Shown here one piece after another: positions 1 through 13,347 of a stretch of 24,059 nt of DNA. Positions within the stretch are counted from its first letter, which is position 1. Each line of letters begins with the position of its first letter. The position numbers were made by a program, and so were the translations under genes. The DNA comes from SFEL01 sp963640685 (GTDB taxonomy: Bacteria; Bacillota; Clostridia; Christensenellales; CAG-138), in NCBI GenBank assembly GCA_963640685.1, contig CAVIAA010000030.1, positions 1 through 24,059 of the forward strand. Reading direction: 5' to 3'. The notes under the pieces were generated by a model. The model was given only the letters and a program-made list of their open reading frames with translations, did no database searches and was not told where the DNA came from.

Positions 1-39
1 GACATGGGGCTTTGTACGTTCAAACTTTGCCTTTGCCAT
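1..39 (-). CDS. tuf: Elongation factor Tu, N-terminal 13 codons (cut by window edge)
   Basis: The ATG at 37-39 on the minus strand is followed by codons for MAKAKFERTKPHV, the standard bacterial EF-Tu N-terminus; the remaining ~385 codons lie outside the window. A GGAGGAA ribosome site (49-55) sits 9 nt upstream. EF-Tu is the GTPase that delivers aminoacyl-tRNA to the ribosome. Its place directly after fusA is the classic end of the str operon (rpsL-rpsG-fusA-tuf). No promoter is visible in the 74-bp fusA-tuf gap, so it is probably co-transcribed with fusA. Confidence 0.93.
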   Translation of the reverse strand, partial: MAKAKFERTKPHV

Positions 40-83
40 TTGAATCTGTTCCTCCGTATTCAATAAGTAATTTTTTTATTCAG

Positions 84-99
84 GCGCGCTTTCGCGCGC
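84..99 (-). other. Hairpin with GAAA tetraloop between fusA and tuf
   Basis: A perfect 6-bp GCGCGC/GCGCGC stem closes a GAAA loop when read as minus-strand RNA. It is followed on that strand by CTGAATAAAAAAA rather than a U-tract, so it is not a normal intrinsic terminator for the operon. It may protect the fusA 3' end or be an mRNA processing point (inference). Confidence 0.6.
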
Positions 100-113
100 A
101 TTTTTGATGTAAT

Positions 114-2183
114 TTATAGCTTTCCGAGTATCTTCTTCGCAATGCCTTCGCTGACCTGCTCATAGTGGTCAAACTGCATCGTGAAGGTGCCGCGCCCCTG
201 CGTCGATGAGCGCAGGTGCGTTGCGTAGCCGAACATTTCGGAAAGGGGGCACTCGCAGTCGATAACGGCGGTAACGCCGCGGCTCTCGGTGCCAACGATC
301 TTTCCACGGCGGGAGGTGATGTTGCCCAGAACGTCTCCCATGTATTCATCCGGCGTAACTATCTCGACCCTCATCACCGGCTCAAGCAGCACGCAGCCGC
401 CCTTTTCCATGGCTTCCTTGAGCGCCATGCTGCCGGCGATCTTGTACGCCATTTCGGATGAATCCACCTCATGATACGAGCCGTCAAGCAGCGTCGCCTT
501 GAAATCCACAAGCTCATAGCCGCCCAGCGCGCCGCTGCCCGCGGCCTCGGATATGCCGAGCTTGATCGCGGGGATGTACTCCTTGGGTATGCAGCCGCCG
601 ACCGTCTTATCCTCAAACTCAAAGCCGGAACCCGGCTCGCCCGGGCTGAACTCGACGACGCAATGGCCGTACTGGCCGTGTCCGCCGGTTTGGCGAACGA
701 ACCTGCCCTCGGTCTTTATTGTTCTCGTGAGCGCCTCGCGGTATGCGACCTGCGGGTTGCCGACGCGGCACTCGACCTTGAACTCCCGTATCAGCCTGTC
801 AACGATTATCTCAAGGTGCAGCTCGCCCATTCCGGCGATTATGGTCTGACCCGTCTCGTGGTCAACGTAGGTCTTAAAGGTCGGGTCCTCCTCGGCCAGC
901 TTTTGCAGCGCCTGCTCCAGCTTTTCCTGCCCCGCCTTGGTCTTGGGCTCTATCGAAACGCGGATGACCGGCTCCGGGAACTCCATGGATTCCAGTATCA
1001 CCGGCCTGCCCTCGGTGCAGAGGGTGTCGCCCGTGCCTGTCTCCTTGGGGCCGACTATCGCCGCAATGTCGCCGGCGTACACCTCGTCTACCTCGGTTCT
1101 GCTCGCGGCGTGTATGAGCACCAGCTTGCTCACGCGCTCCCGCTTGCCCTTGGTGGAGTTGTATACATATGTGCCGGATTTGAGCGTGCCGCTGTATACC
1201 CTGAAGAACGCCAGCTTGCCCACGAAGGGGTCTGTAACTATCTTGAAGGCGAGCGCGGCAAACGGCTCATCGTCCGCACACCTGAGCTGAACTTCCTTTG
1301 TGCCGTCCTTGTTGGTGCCGACGGGGGCGGGCACATCCAGCGGAGAGGGCAGGAAGTCTACTATGGCGTTGAGCAGGGGCTGTACGCCCTTGTTGCGGTA
1401 GGATGTGCCGCAGCATACCGGCACTAGCTCGTTTGCAATGGTCTTTTTCCTTATGCAGGCGATCATATCCTCGGGGGAAAGGTCGCCCTCGTCAAGGTAC
1501 TTTTCCATCATCTCATCGTCCGCGTCGGCTATGGCGTCCAAAAGCTCCGCCCTGTACCGCTCCGCGTCGGCGCGCATATGCTCGGGTACTTCCTCCTCGC
1601 GTATATCCACGCCGTCGTTATCGTAGTACACCTCGGCCTTCATTCGAACGAGGTCGATTATTCCGGAAAAGTCTGCTTCGCTGCCTATCGGAAGCTGTAT
1701 CGGCACGGCGTTTGCGCCGAGGCGCTTCTTCATCATGCTTATTACGTTGAAAAAGTCCGCGCCGACAATGTCCATCTTGTTCACATAGGCGATCCTCGGC
1801 ACGCCGTACTTGGTGGCTTGGTGCCACACCGTTTCGCTCTGCGGCTCAACGCCGCCTTTTGCGCAGAATACTGCAACGGCGCCGTCCAGCACCCTCAGCG
1901 AGCGCTCCACCTCAACGGTAAAGTCAACGTGACCCGGTGTGTCGATTATGTTTATCCTGTGATCCCGCCAGTATGTCGTCGTGGCTGCGGAGGCGATGGT
2001 TATGCCCCTCTCCTGCTCCTGCACCATAAAGTCCATAGTGGCGGCGCCTTCATGTACCTCGCCTACCTTGTGTATTTTCCCCGTGTAGAAGAGTATGCGC
2101 TCGGTAGTCGTGGTCTTGCCGGCGTCAATATGCGCCATTATTCCTATATTGCGCGTTTTTTCAATGGGTGTTGTTCTGGGCAT
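114..2183 (-). CDS. fusA: Elongation factor G
   Basis: A 689-residue protein of normal EF-G length. EF-G is the cytoplasmic GTPase that drives ribosomal translocation and, with RRF, ribosome recycling. GTP-binding motifs are all present: AHIDAGKT (residues 17-24), switch I with RGIT (59-62), DTPGHVD (81-87) and NKMD (135-138). The downstream EF-G domains follow without interruption, with the domain IV region RQTGGHGQYGHCV and a C-terminal end in KKILGKL. The ATG start at 2183 is preceded by AAAGGAGG with an 8-nt gap. It is the third gene of the str operon, 96 bp after rpsG, and that gap contains a strong hairpin. It is complete, with no frameshift or missing motif. Confidence 0.98.
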   Translation of the reverse strand: MPRTTPIEKTRNIGIMAHIDAGKTTTTERILFYTGKIHKVGEVHEGAATMDFMVQEQERGITIASAATTTYWRDHRINIIDTPGHVDFTVEVERSLRVLDGAVAVFCAKGGVEPQSETVWHQATKYGVPRIAYVNKMDIVGADFFNVISMMKKRLGANAVPIQLPIGSEADFSGIIDLVRMKAEVYYDNDGVDIREEEVPEHMRADAERYRAELLDAIADADDEMMEKYLDEGDLSPEDMIACIRKKTIANELVPVCCGTSYRNKGVQPLLNAIVDFLPSPLDVPAPVGTNKDGTKEVQLRCADDEPFAALAFKIVTDPFVGKLAFFRVYSGTLKSGTYVYNSTKGKRERVSKLVLIHAASRTEVDEVYAGDIAAIVGPKETGTGDTLCTEGRPVILESMEFPEPVIRVSIEPKTKAGQEKLEQALQKLAEEDPTFKTYVDHETGQTIIAGMGELHLEIIVDRLIREFKVECRVGNPQVAYREALTRTIKTEGRFVRQTGGHGQYGHCVVEFSPGEPGSGFEFEDKTVGGCIPKEYIPAIKLGISEAAGSGALGGYELVDFKATLLDGSYHEVDSSEMAYKIAGSMALKEAMEKGGCVLLEPVMRVEIVTPDEYMGDVLGNITSRRGKIVGTESRGVTAVIDCECPLSEMFGYATHLRSSTQGRGTFTMQFDHYEQVSEGIAKKILGKL

Positions 2184-2228
2184 TTCCTCTGCCTCCTTTC
2201 CTTGATGCTGAAATTGACCCTTTCAACA

Positions 2229-2256
2229 GATACGGCGTGCGATTGCACGCCGCATC
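2229..2256 (-). other. Intercistronic hairpin between rpsG and fusA
   Basis: A 12-bp stem (arms 2229-2240 and 2245-2256, one G.U pair in the minus-strand RNA) closes a 4-nt loop. The sequence after it on the minus strand is TGTTGAAAGGG, with no U-tract. It lies between the rpsG stop and the fusA ribosome site, so it is more likely a stability or processing element than a terminator (inference). Confidence 0.6.
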
Positions 2257-2279
2257 GGATAAATATGCTGTTTTTGATA

Positions 2280-2750
2280 TTACCACCTGTAATGGGCGAA
2301 GGCGCGGTTGGCCTCTGCCATCCTGTGGGTATCTTCCTTCTTCTTGAAGGCGCCGCCTGCGTTGTTGCAAGCGTCCATTATTTCACCGGCAAGGCGCTCC
2401 TGCATGGTGCGCTCGCTGCGCGCGCGGGCGTAGCTCACCAGCCAGCGGAGGCCAAGGGTCTGACGGCGCTCGGGACGGATCTCGATAGGTACCTGATAGG
2501 TAGCGCCGCCGACGCGGCGAGCCTTTACCTCGAGAACAGGCATAATGTTGTTCATGGCCTCTTCAAATACCTCGAGGGGCTCACGTCCGGTCTTGTCCTT
2601 GATTATATCGAAGGCGCCGTAGCAGGCCTTCTGCGCGGTACCGCGCTTGCCGTCCAGCATTACCTGGTTGACCAGCTTGGTCACCAGCTTGCCGCCGTAA
2701 ATAGGGTCATCCAATACTTCGCGCTTAGGTACAAATCCACGTCTTGGCAT
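2280..2750 (-). CDS. rpsG: 30S ribosomal protein S7
   Basis: A 156-residue protein, the usual S7 length, beginning MPRRGFVPKREVLDDP. It contains the conserved S7 stretches KLVNQVMLDGKRGTAQ and RRVGGATYQVPIE and ends with AEANRAFAHYRW. S7 nucleates assembly of the 30S head and contacts the tRNA exit site. The start is an ATG with GGAGGT upstream, and that ribosome site overlaps the end of rpsL only 14 bp away, which fits translational coupling within the str operon. In Escherichia coli S7 regulates its own operon; no obvious copy of that regulatory structure is visible in the short rpsL-rpsG gap here. Confidence 0.98.
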   Translation of the reverse strand: MPRRGFVPKREVLDDPIYGGKLVTKLVNQVMLDGKRGTAQKACYGAFDIIKDKTGREPLEVFEEAMNNIMPVLEVKARRVGGATYQVPIEIRPERRQTLGLRWLVSYARARSERTMQERLAGEIMDACNNAGGAFKKKEDTHRMAEANRAFAHYRW

Positions 2751-2764
2751 ATGCTGTTACCTCC

Positions 2765-3139
2765 TTACTTCTTGGGGCGCTTTGCGCCGTAGCGAGAACG
2801 GGCCTGCATACGCTTCGCAACGCCTGCGGTATCCAGAGCGCCGCGGATGATATGATAGCGCACGCCGGGGAGATCCTTTACACGGCCGCCGCGAATGAGC
2901 ACGACGGAGTGCTCCTGCAGGTTGTGGCCGATGCCGGGGATATAGGCTGTACCCTCGAGGCCGTCGGTCAGACGGATACGAGCGATCTTACGAAGAGCTG
3001 AGTTAGGTTTTTTGGGGGTCATAGTACGCACTGCGGTGCAGACGCCGCGGCGCTGGGGGCACTGCTTCAGTATAGGCGAATTGGACTTATACTGTACCTG
3101 TTCCCTGCCTTTGCGAACCAACTGGTTAATAGTAGGCAT
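2765..3139 (-). CDS. rpsL: 30S ribosomal protein S12
   Basis: A 124-residue protein starting MPTINQLVRKGREQ, with the universal TPKKPNSALRK loop and the GHNLQEHSVVLIRGGRVKD segment that line the decoding centre. The lysines linked to streptomycin resistance when mutated (in PKKPNSA and RVKDLPG) are wild type. The N-terminal region has two cysteines (QCPQRRGVC). The ATG at 3139 is preceded by AAAAGGAG. It is the first gene of the str operon, downstream of a clear promoter (3290-3318) and a ~140-nt leader. Its codons favour ATC and CGT, unlike rpoBC, which fits very high expression. Confidence 0.98.
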   Translation of the reverse strand: MPTINQLVRKGREQVQYKSNSPILKQCPQRRGVCTAVRTMTPKKPNSALRKIARIRLTDGLEGTAYIPGIGHNLQEHSVVLIRGGRVKDLPGVRYHIIRGALDTAGVAKRMQARSRYGAKRPKK

Positions 3140-3182
3140 TAGGTTTTCTCCTTTTCATAATATATTTGTTATTTATATTAAG

Positions 3183-3215
3183 AAAATCCTCTGCAACCCC
3201 TTGAAGAGGAATTTT
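3183..3215 (-). promoter_or_regulatory. Leader hairpin of the str operon
   Basis: Within the ~140-nt leader between the str promoter and rpsL, arms AAAATCCTCT (3183-3192) and AGAGGAATTTT (3205-3215) form a 10-bp stem with one bulge. In the minus-strand RNA it is followed by CTTAATATAAAT, so it is not a canonical terminator. A role in autoregulation or RNA stability is possible but is inference. I did not recognise a named ribosomal-protein leader motif. Confidence 0.4.
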
Positions 3216-3289
3216 TCCCATAAATAAGCTGCCGCCTCGCCGCAAAACGCACCTGAGCGCACACCTCATCAGCAAAGCACAACGTTCAC

Positions 3290-3318
3290 ATTTTACAACA
3301 TAAGCGGCACGCTGTCAA
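3290..3318 (-). promoter_or_regulatory. Sigma-A type promoter of the str operon
   Basis: On the minus strand a perfect -35 box TTGACA (3313-3318) is separated by exactly 17 bp from TAAAAT (3290-3295). Predicted transcription start is near 3283, giving a leader of about 140 nt before rpsL. It lies just downstream of the unknown membrane-protein gene, so rpsL-rpsG-fusA-tuf can be transcribed independently of rpoBC. Confidence 0.8.
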
Positions 3319-3348
3319 ACGTTTTTGGCGTTTTTCTTCAGAAAAACA

Positions 3349-4083
3349 CTATATTATTTGGTTATCCTCCGCGCTGTCCTGCCTTTCGGTAAAGAGGCCG
3401 CGCCTGAGCGGCTCCTTGGAAAAGACCAGCCGGCTCATGTCCCTGTTGGGGTATATTTCGAACCAGCCCCGCTCCCGCAGCTCCTCCATCCCCTGCACCT
3501 CGAATATATCCATGCAGGTCAGCTCGGAGTATTTTTTTATCCTTCTCCTGCGTGTCGCCCGGCATATGAGCCACACGCCGCCCACGACGACTATAAACGA
3601 CAGCAGCGGCACCGCGCTGCCGAGATAGGCTATCGCCTCGGCGGTCGGCACGAAATTCAGCAGCGCAAGCATTATTATCGCCGCCGCAAGGGTTATTATC
3701 ACCTCGCGGTTGGCGGCCGCGGCGTGCCTTTTGCGGCAGGCGGAGCAGCAGGAAAACTGAAGCGGCAGCATTGAGCCGACCCGCAGCTTTGTCTTTAGGC
3801 CGAGCGCGTTGCGCCCCTCCCGCTCCGGCTGTGGGTTGCCGATGTCGGTCATTGCGTAGCAGTCCGCATCGTTGGGCTCCCCCTTGCAGAGCACACACTT
3901 GCTCCCCGTAAAGAACCGCGAAACGCCGCCCTCCGGCAGCAGGCTCTCTATGGCGTCGATATCCGCCTTTATTCCCTCGGCGTTGCTGCTTGTAACGGTA
4001 CAGCTCTTGCAGCTGTCCATATTGAGCTTTCTGCAGTACTCGCTGCCGAAAAGCGGGCAGTCGGTATTGGTGTAGTTTGCCAT
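3349..4083 (-). CDS. Cysteine-rich two-TM membrane protein of unknown function
   Basis: I do not recognise this 244-residue protein. The start chosen is the ATG at 4083 (MANYTNTDC), because GGAGG lies 6 nt upstream; an in-frame start 27 nt earlier would precede that ribosome site. The N-terminal half is rich in paired cysteines (9, 17, 25, 28, 63, 66, 75, and CC..C at 112, 113, 116), including CKSC and CVLC, which suggests one or more zinc-binding ribbons or redox-active pairs. Two hydrophobic helices follow (about 127-146 and 150-174), then a basic RRRRIKK stretch and a ~60-residue soluble tail. It lies between rpoC and rpsL, where many Firmicutes have a small L7Ae-family protein instead. 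It is probably co-transcribed with rpoBC. No function can be assigned. Confidence 0.8.
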   Translation of the reverse strand: MANYTNTDCPLFGSEYCRKLNMDSCKSCTVTSSNAEGIKADIDAIESLLPEGGVSRFFTGSKCVLCKGEPNDADCYAMTDIGNPQPEREGRNALGLKTKLRVGSMLPLQFSCCSACRKRHAAAANREVIITLAAAIIMLALLNFVPTAEAIAYLGSAVPLLSFIVVVGGVWLICRATRRRRIKKYSELTCMDIFEVQGMEELRERGWFEIYPNRDMSRLVFSKEPLRRGLFTERQDSAEDNQII

Positions 4084-4100
4084 TCTTATCCTCCATACAA

Positions 4101-4132
4101 CAGCCCCCATGAGCCTGCGCTCATGGGGCCTG
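4101..4132 (-). other. Strong hairpin after rpoC, just before the next ribosome site
   Basis: Arms 4101-4114 and 4119-4132 form a 14-bp stem with one internal G.G mismatch on the minus-strand RNA and a 4-nt loop. It starts 13 nt after the rpoC stop and ends a few bases before the GGAGG of the following gene. The RNA after it reads TTGTATGG, with no U-tract, so it is not a standard terminator. It could lower expression of the downstream gene relative to rpoBC (inference). Confidence 0.6.
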
Positions 4133-4144
4133 CTTTAGCTGTAT

Positions 4145-7681
<3,537 letters not shown>

Positions 7682-7706
7682 TTTCTTTTTCTCCCTTCGG
7701 CCTTAT

Positions 7707-11393
<3,687 letters not shown>

Positions 11394-11560
11394 CGCGTTC
11401 ACTCCTTATATATTTTTTGTCTTTGCCGTATAACCGCGGCTTATGTTATCGGCGCGTCACTCCGTATGATCATTTCCACTTTGTGGGTACGAAATACCCA
11501 GCATGAGCTTTCGGGAAAAACCAAAGGCAAAAAAGGCCATTTCCCGCAAGTTACCATGCT
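11394..11560 (-). promoter_or_regulatory. Structured 5' leader of rpoBC
   Basis: The region between the predicted start points and the rpoB ATG holds three hairpins. The first has outer arms CGGGAAA/TTTCCCG (11512-11518 and 11540-11546) around an inner GGC/GCC stem. The second is a 6-bp TGGGTA/TACCCA stem (11484-11500). The third is a GCCG/CGGC stem (11425-11440). None is followed by a U-tract on the minus strand. A regulatory role is inferred from length and folding only; no known leader family was recognised. Confidence 0.4.
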
Positions 11561-11565
11561 AACGC

Positions 11566-11602
11566 AGTATACTATTGTAACACCGCATGTCAAGGTTGTC
11601 AA
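11566..11602 (-). promoter_or_regulatory. Two overlapping sigma-A promoters for rpoBC
   Basis: Two perfect TTGACA boxes lie 9 bp apart on the minus strand. The first (11597-11602) is 17 bp from TACAAT (11574-11579). The second (11588-11593) is 16 bp from TATACT (11566-11571). Predicted starts are near 11567 and 11559. The arrangement gives the RNA polymerase operon two possible start sites about 8 bp apart. Confidence 0.75.
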
Positions 11603-11637
11603 CGGAAAGGATAGCCTTTCTTAATATTTTTTATGGA

Positions 11638-12699
11638 TTATTTTACCCGGGCAAATATCATCCTGCCCGCGGCCGTCTGCAATACGCTGGTTACGGCGAC
11701 ATTGACGGTCTCGCCGACCAGCCGCCTGCCGTTCTCTATAACTATCATGGTGCCGTCGTCCATGTAGCCGATGCCCTGGCCGGCCTCCTTGCCCTCCTTA
11801 ACGACGTATACGCTCATCTCCTCGCCGGGGATCGCGATAGGCTTCAGGGCGTTTGCAAGCTCGTTTATGTTGAGCACCGGTACCTCGCGCACCGCCGCGA
11901 CCTTGTTGAGGTTGTAGTCGTTGGTGACGACTACGCCGCCCAGCTCTGATGCCAGCATTATCAGCTTTGCGTCCACCTCGTCGATATCCTTGTAATCCGT
12001 GGATACAACGCTTATAGGCACGGATTTTTTATCCTGCATAGCCTTGAGCATATCCAGCCCCCGCCTGCCGCGGCTGCGCTTCATTCCGTCCGAGCTGTCC
12101 GCAATGTGCTGAAGCTCTCTTAATACGAAGCTCGGAACTATGACTTCACCCTCGATTATGCCGGTATCACATATATCCGCTATGCGCCCGTCGATTATCA
12201 CCGAGGTATCCAGCAGCTTGGGTCTTGCCGCGCCGCCCTTTTTCTGCTCGCCCAGCACGGGCAGGGACACATGCCCCCTGCGCCCGCTCATCGCACTCCA
12301 GCCAAGGTAGCCGAAGGCAATATACAATATTGCATCTATGACCAGCACTACCCACTGCACCTTCAGGCGGGCAACCAGCGTGCTCACCAAAAACGCAACA
12401 ACAAGCCCGGTAATGAGCCCTATCACGCAGTGAAGCAGCTGCCCCGACGACATGGCGGACATACCGGTCTCAGCGTAGCTTATGGCAGCGGTGAGGGCGT
12501 CGGCGAATAAAAGATTAAATATGATTGCAATAATAATACCCGCGCCCGCAAAAACAAGAGCAAGCCCCCATGGGAGCATTATCTGATAAAGCGTAAGCCC
12601 TTCCGGGAAGGTTACGACCTTGTTTACCGCCGTCACAAGCCCTGCGCCCACCGCGACACCGGCCAGGGTAAGCAATAGTCTTGCGACCTTTTTTGCCAA
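11638..12699 (-). CDS. yacL: YacL-type membrane protein with PIN and TRAM domains
   Basis: A 353-residue protein. The N-terminal ~137 residues contain four hydrophobic helices (about 6-25, 40-66, 88-109, 114-135). A PIN nuclease-like domain follows from about residue 161, starting KLLDTSVIIDGR, with acidic residues D164, E195 and D216 in the expected positions and a later VVVTNDYNLNK segment. The last ~60 residues look like a TRAM RNA-binding domain (GQGIGYMDDGTMIVIENGR). This is the architecture of Bacillus YacL; membrane-tethered RNase activity is plausible from the family but unproven. The start is a TTG at 12699 with AAAGGAG 12 nt upstream. It follows carD by 49 bp, a common pairing in Firmicutes, and is probably co-transcribed with it. 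No convincing terminator separates it from rpoB. Confidence 0.9.
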   Translation of the reverse strand: MAKKVARLLLTLAGVAVGAGLVTAVNKVVTFPEGLTLYQIMLPWGLALVFAGAGIIIAIIFNLLFADALTAAISYAETGMSAMSSGQLLHCVIGLITGLVVAFLVSTLVARLKVQWVVLVIDAILYIAFGYLGWSAMSGRRGHVSLPVLGEQKKGGAARPKLLDTSVIIDGRIADICDTGIIEGEVIVPSFVLRELQHIADSSDGMKRSRGRRGLDMLKAMQDKKSVPISVVSTDYKDIDEVDAKLIMLASELGGVVVTNDYNLNKVAAVREVPVLNINELANALKPIAIPGEEMSVYVVKEGKEAGQGIGYMDDGTMIVIENGRRLVGETVNVAVTSVLQTAAGRMIFARVK

Positions 12700-12748
12700 T
12701 TTTAGCTGTTACTCCTTTCGTTCCAGCGGCTTTCGCCGCATTTTTTAT

Positions 12749-13216
12749 TTATCCGATAATATCGCGAACCTCATCAACGGTCTTTCCGCTCGCGGCGGAA
12801 AGCTCGGCAGAGAGCACCTGCCGGGCAGTTATGAGCATTCTCCTGTCCCCGGCGGAAAGCCCCTTCAGCGCGTCTCTTCGCTTCAGGCATTTTACCACAT
12901 CCGCGACCTCGTATATGTTGCCGCGCTTGAGCTTTTCAAGGTTGTCCCTGTACCGCTGGTTCCAGTTTTCGCTCTCGCTGCAGACCTCGTCGGTCTTGAG
13001 GTATTCCAGCAGCCTTTCGCACTCCGGTAAGTCTATCACCGGCCTCAGGCCAACGCCGTCTGCGGCGTTCACCGGCACCATTGCCGTCAGCTTCGATGTT
13101 ATGAAGCGCAGGATATAATACCTGGCCTTTTCTCCAAGCATATCCTTTTCTTCAATGCTCTCTACGATGCCCACTCCGTGCATCGGGTAGAACACGCTGT
13201 CGCCTACATCGAACAC
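12749..13216 (-). CDS. carD: CarD-family RNA polymerase-binding transcription regulator
   Basis: The recognisable protein starts at FDVGDSVFYPMHGVGIVE, the N-terminal Tudor-like RNA polymerase-interaction domain of CarD/CdnL proteins, and continues into a helical C-terminal half (from about residue 70) ending DEVRDIIG. In the family the N-domain binds the beta subunit and the C-domain contacts DNA near the -10 region. I prefer the GTG at 13216 (155 residues, the normal family size, GAGG 5 nt upstream). The frame is open to an ATG at 13279, but that would add a 21-residue low-complexity extension and would coincide with the predicted transcription start. It lies upstream of yacL and rpoB, a context that fits a transcription role. 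Confidence 0.9.
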   Translation of the reverse strand: MFDVGDSVFYPMHGVGIVESIEEKDMLGEKARYYILRFITSKLTAMVPVNAADGVGLRPVIDLPECERLLEYLKTDEVCSESENWNQRYRDNLEKLKRGNIYEVADVVKCLKRRDALKGLSAGDRRMLITARQVLSAELSAASGKTVDEVRDIIG

Positions 13217-13285
13217 CTTGTCCTCGCTTTCTCCGTTCAGTGCGCCTCCGGGCGGCCTGAGCATAGCCCCCCGCATCATATATTA

Positions 13286-13314
13286 ACTATATCCTCTCCC
13301 TTGCCTTTTGTCAA
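13286..13314 (-). promoter_or_regulatory. Sigma-A type promoter for carD-yacL
   Basis: On the minus strand TTGACA (13309-13314) and TATAGT (13286-13291) are spaced by 17 bp. The predicted start is near 13279, exactly at an in-frame ATG, which bears on the choice of carD start codon. No terminator is visible between the tldE stop and this promoter. Confidence 0.78.
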
Positions 13315-13347
13315 ATCAAATGCAGGCATAAGGGGCTGTTTTTGAGC

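Noticed and set aside
1578..2792. 404-codon plus-strand open frame opposite fusA and rpsG
   Set aside because: It spans two well-conserved minus-strand genes and the gap between them; composition is that of reverse-complemented coding sequence.
3331..3348. AT-rich GTTTTTC/GAAAAAC hairpin after the membrane-protein gene as terminator
   Set aside because: The stem is nearly all A/T and no U-tract follows on the minus strand, so termination there is not supported.
11605..11620. GAAAGG/CCTTTC hairpin as a yacL terminator
   Set aside because: The T-rich stretch follows it only on the plus strand; on the minus strand, the direction of yacL, it runs into the rpoB promoter.
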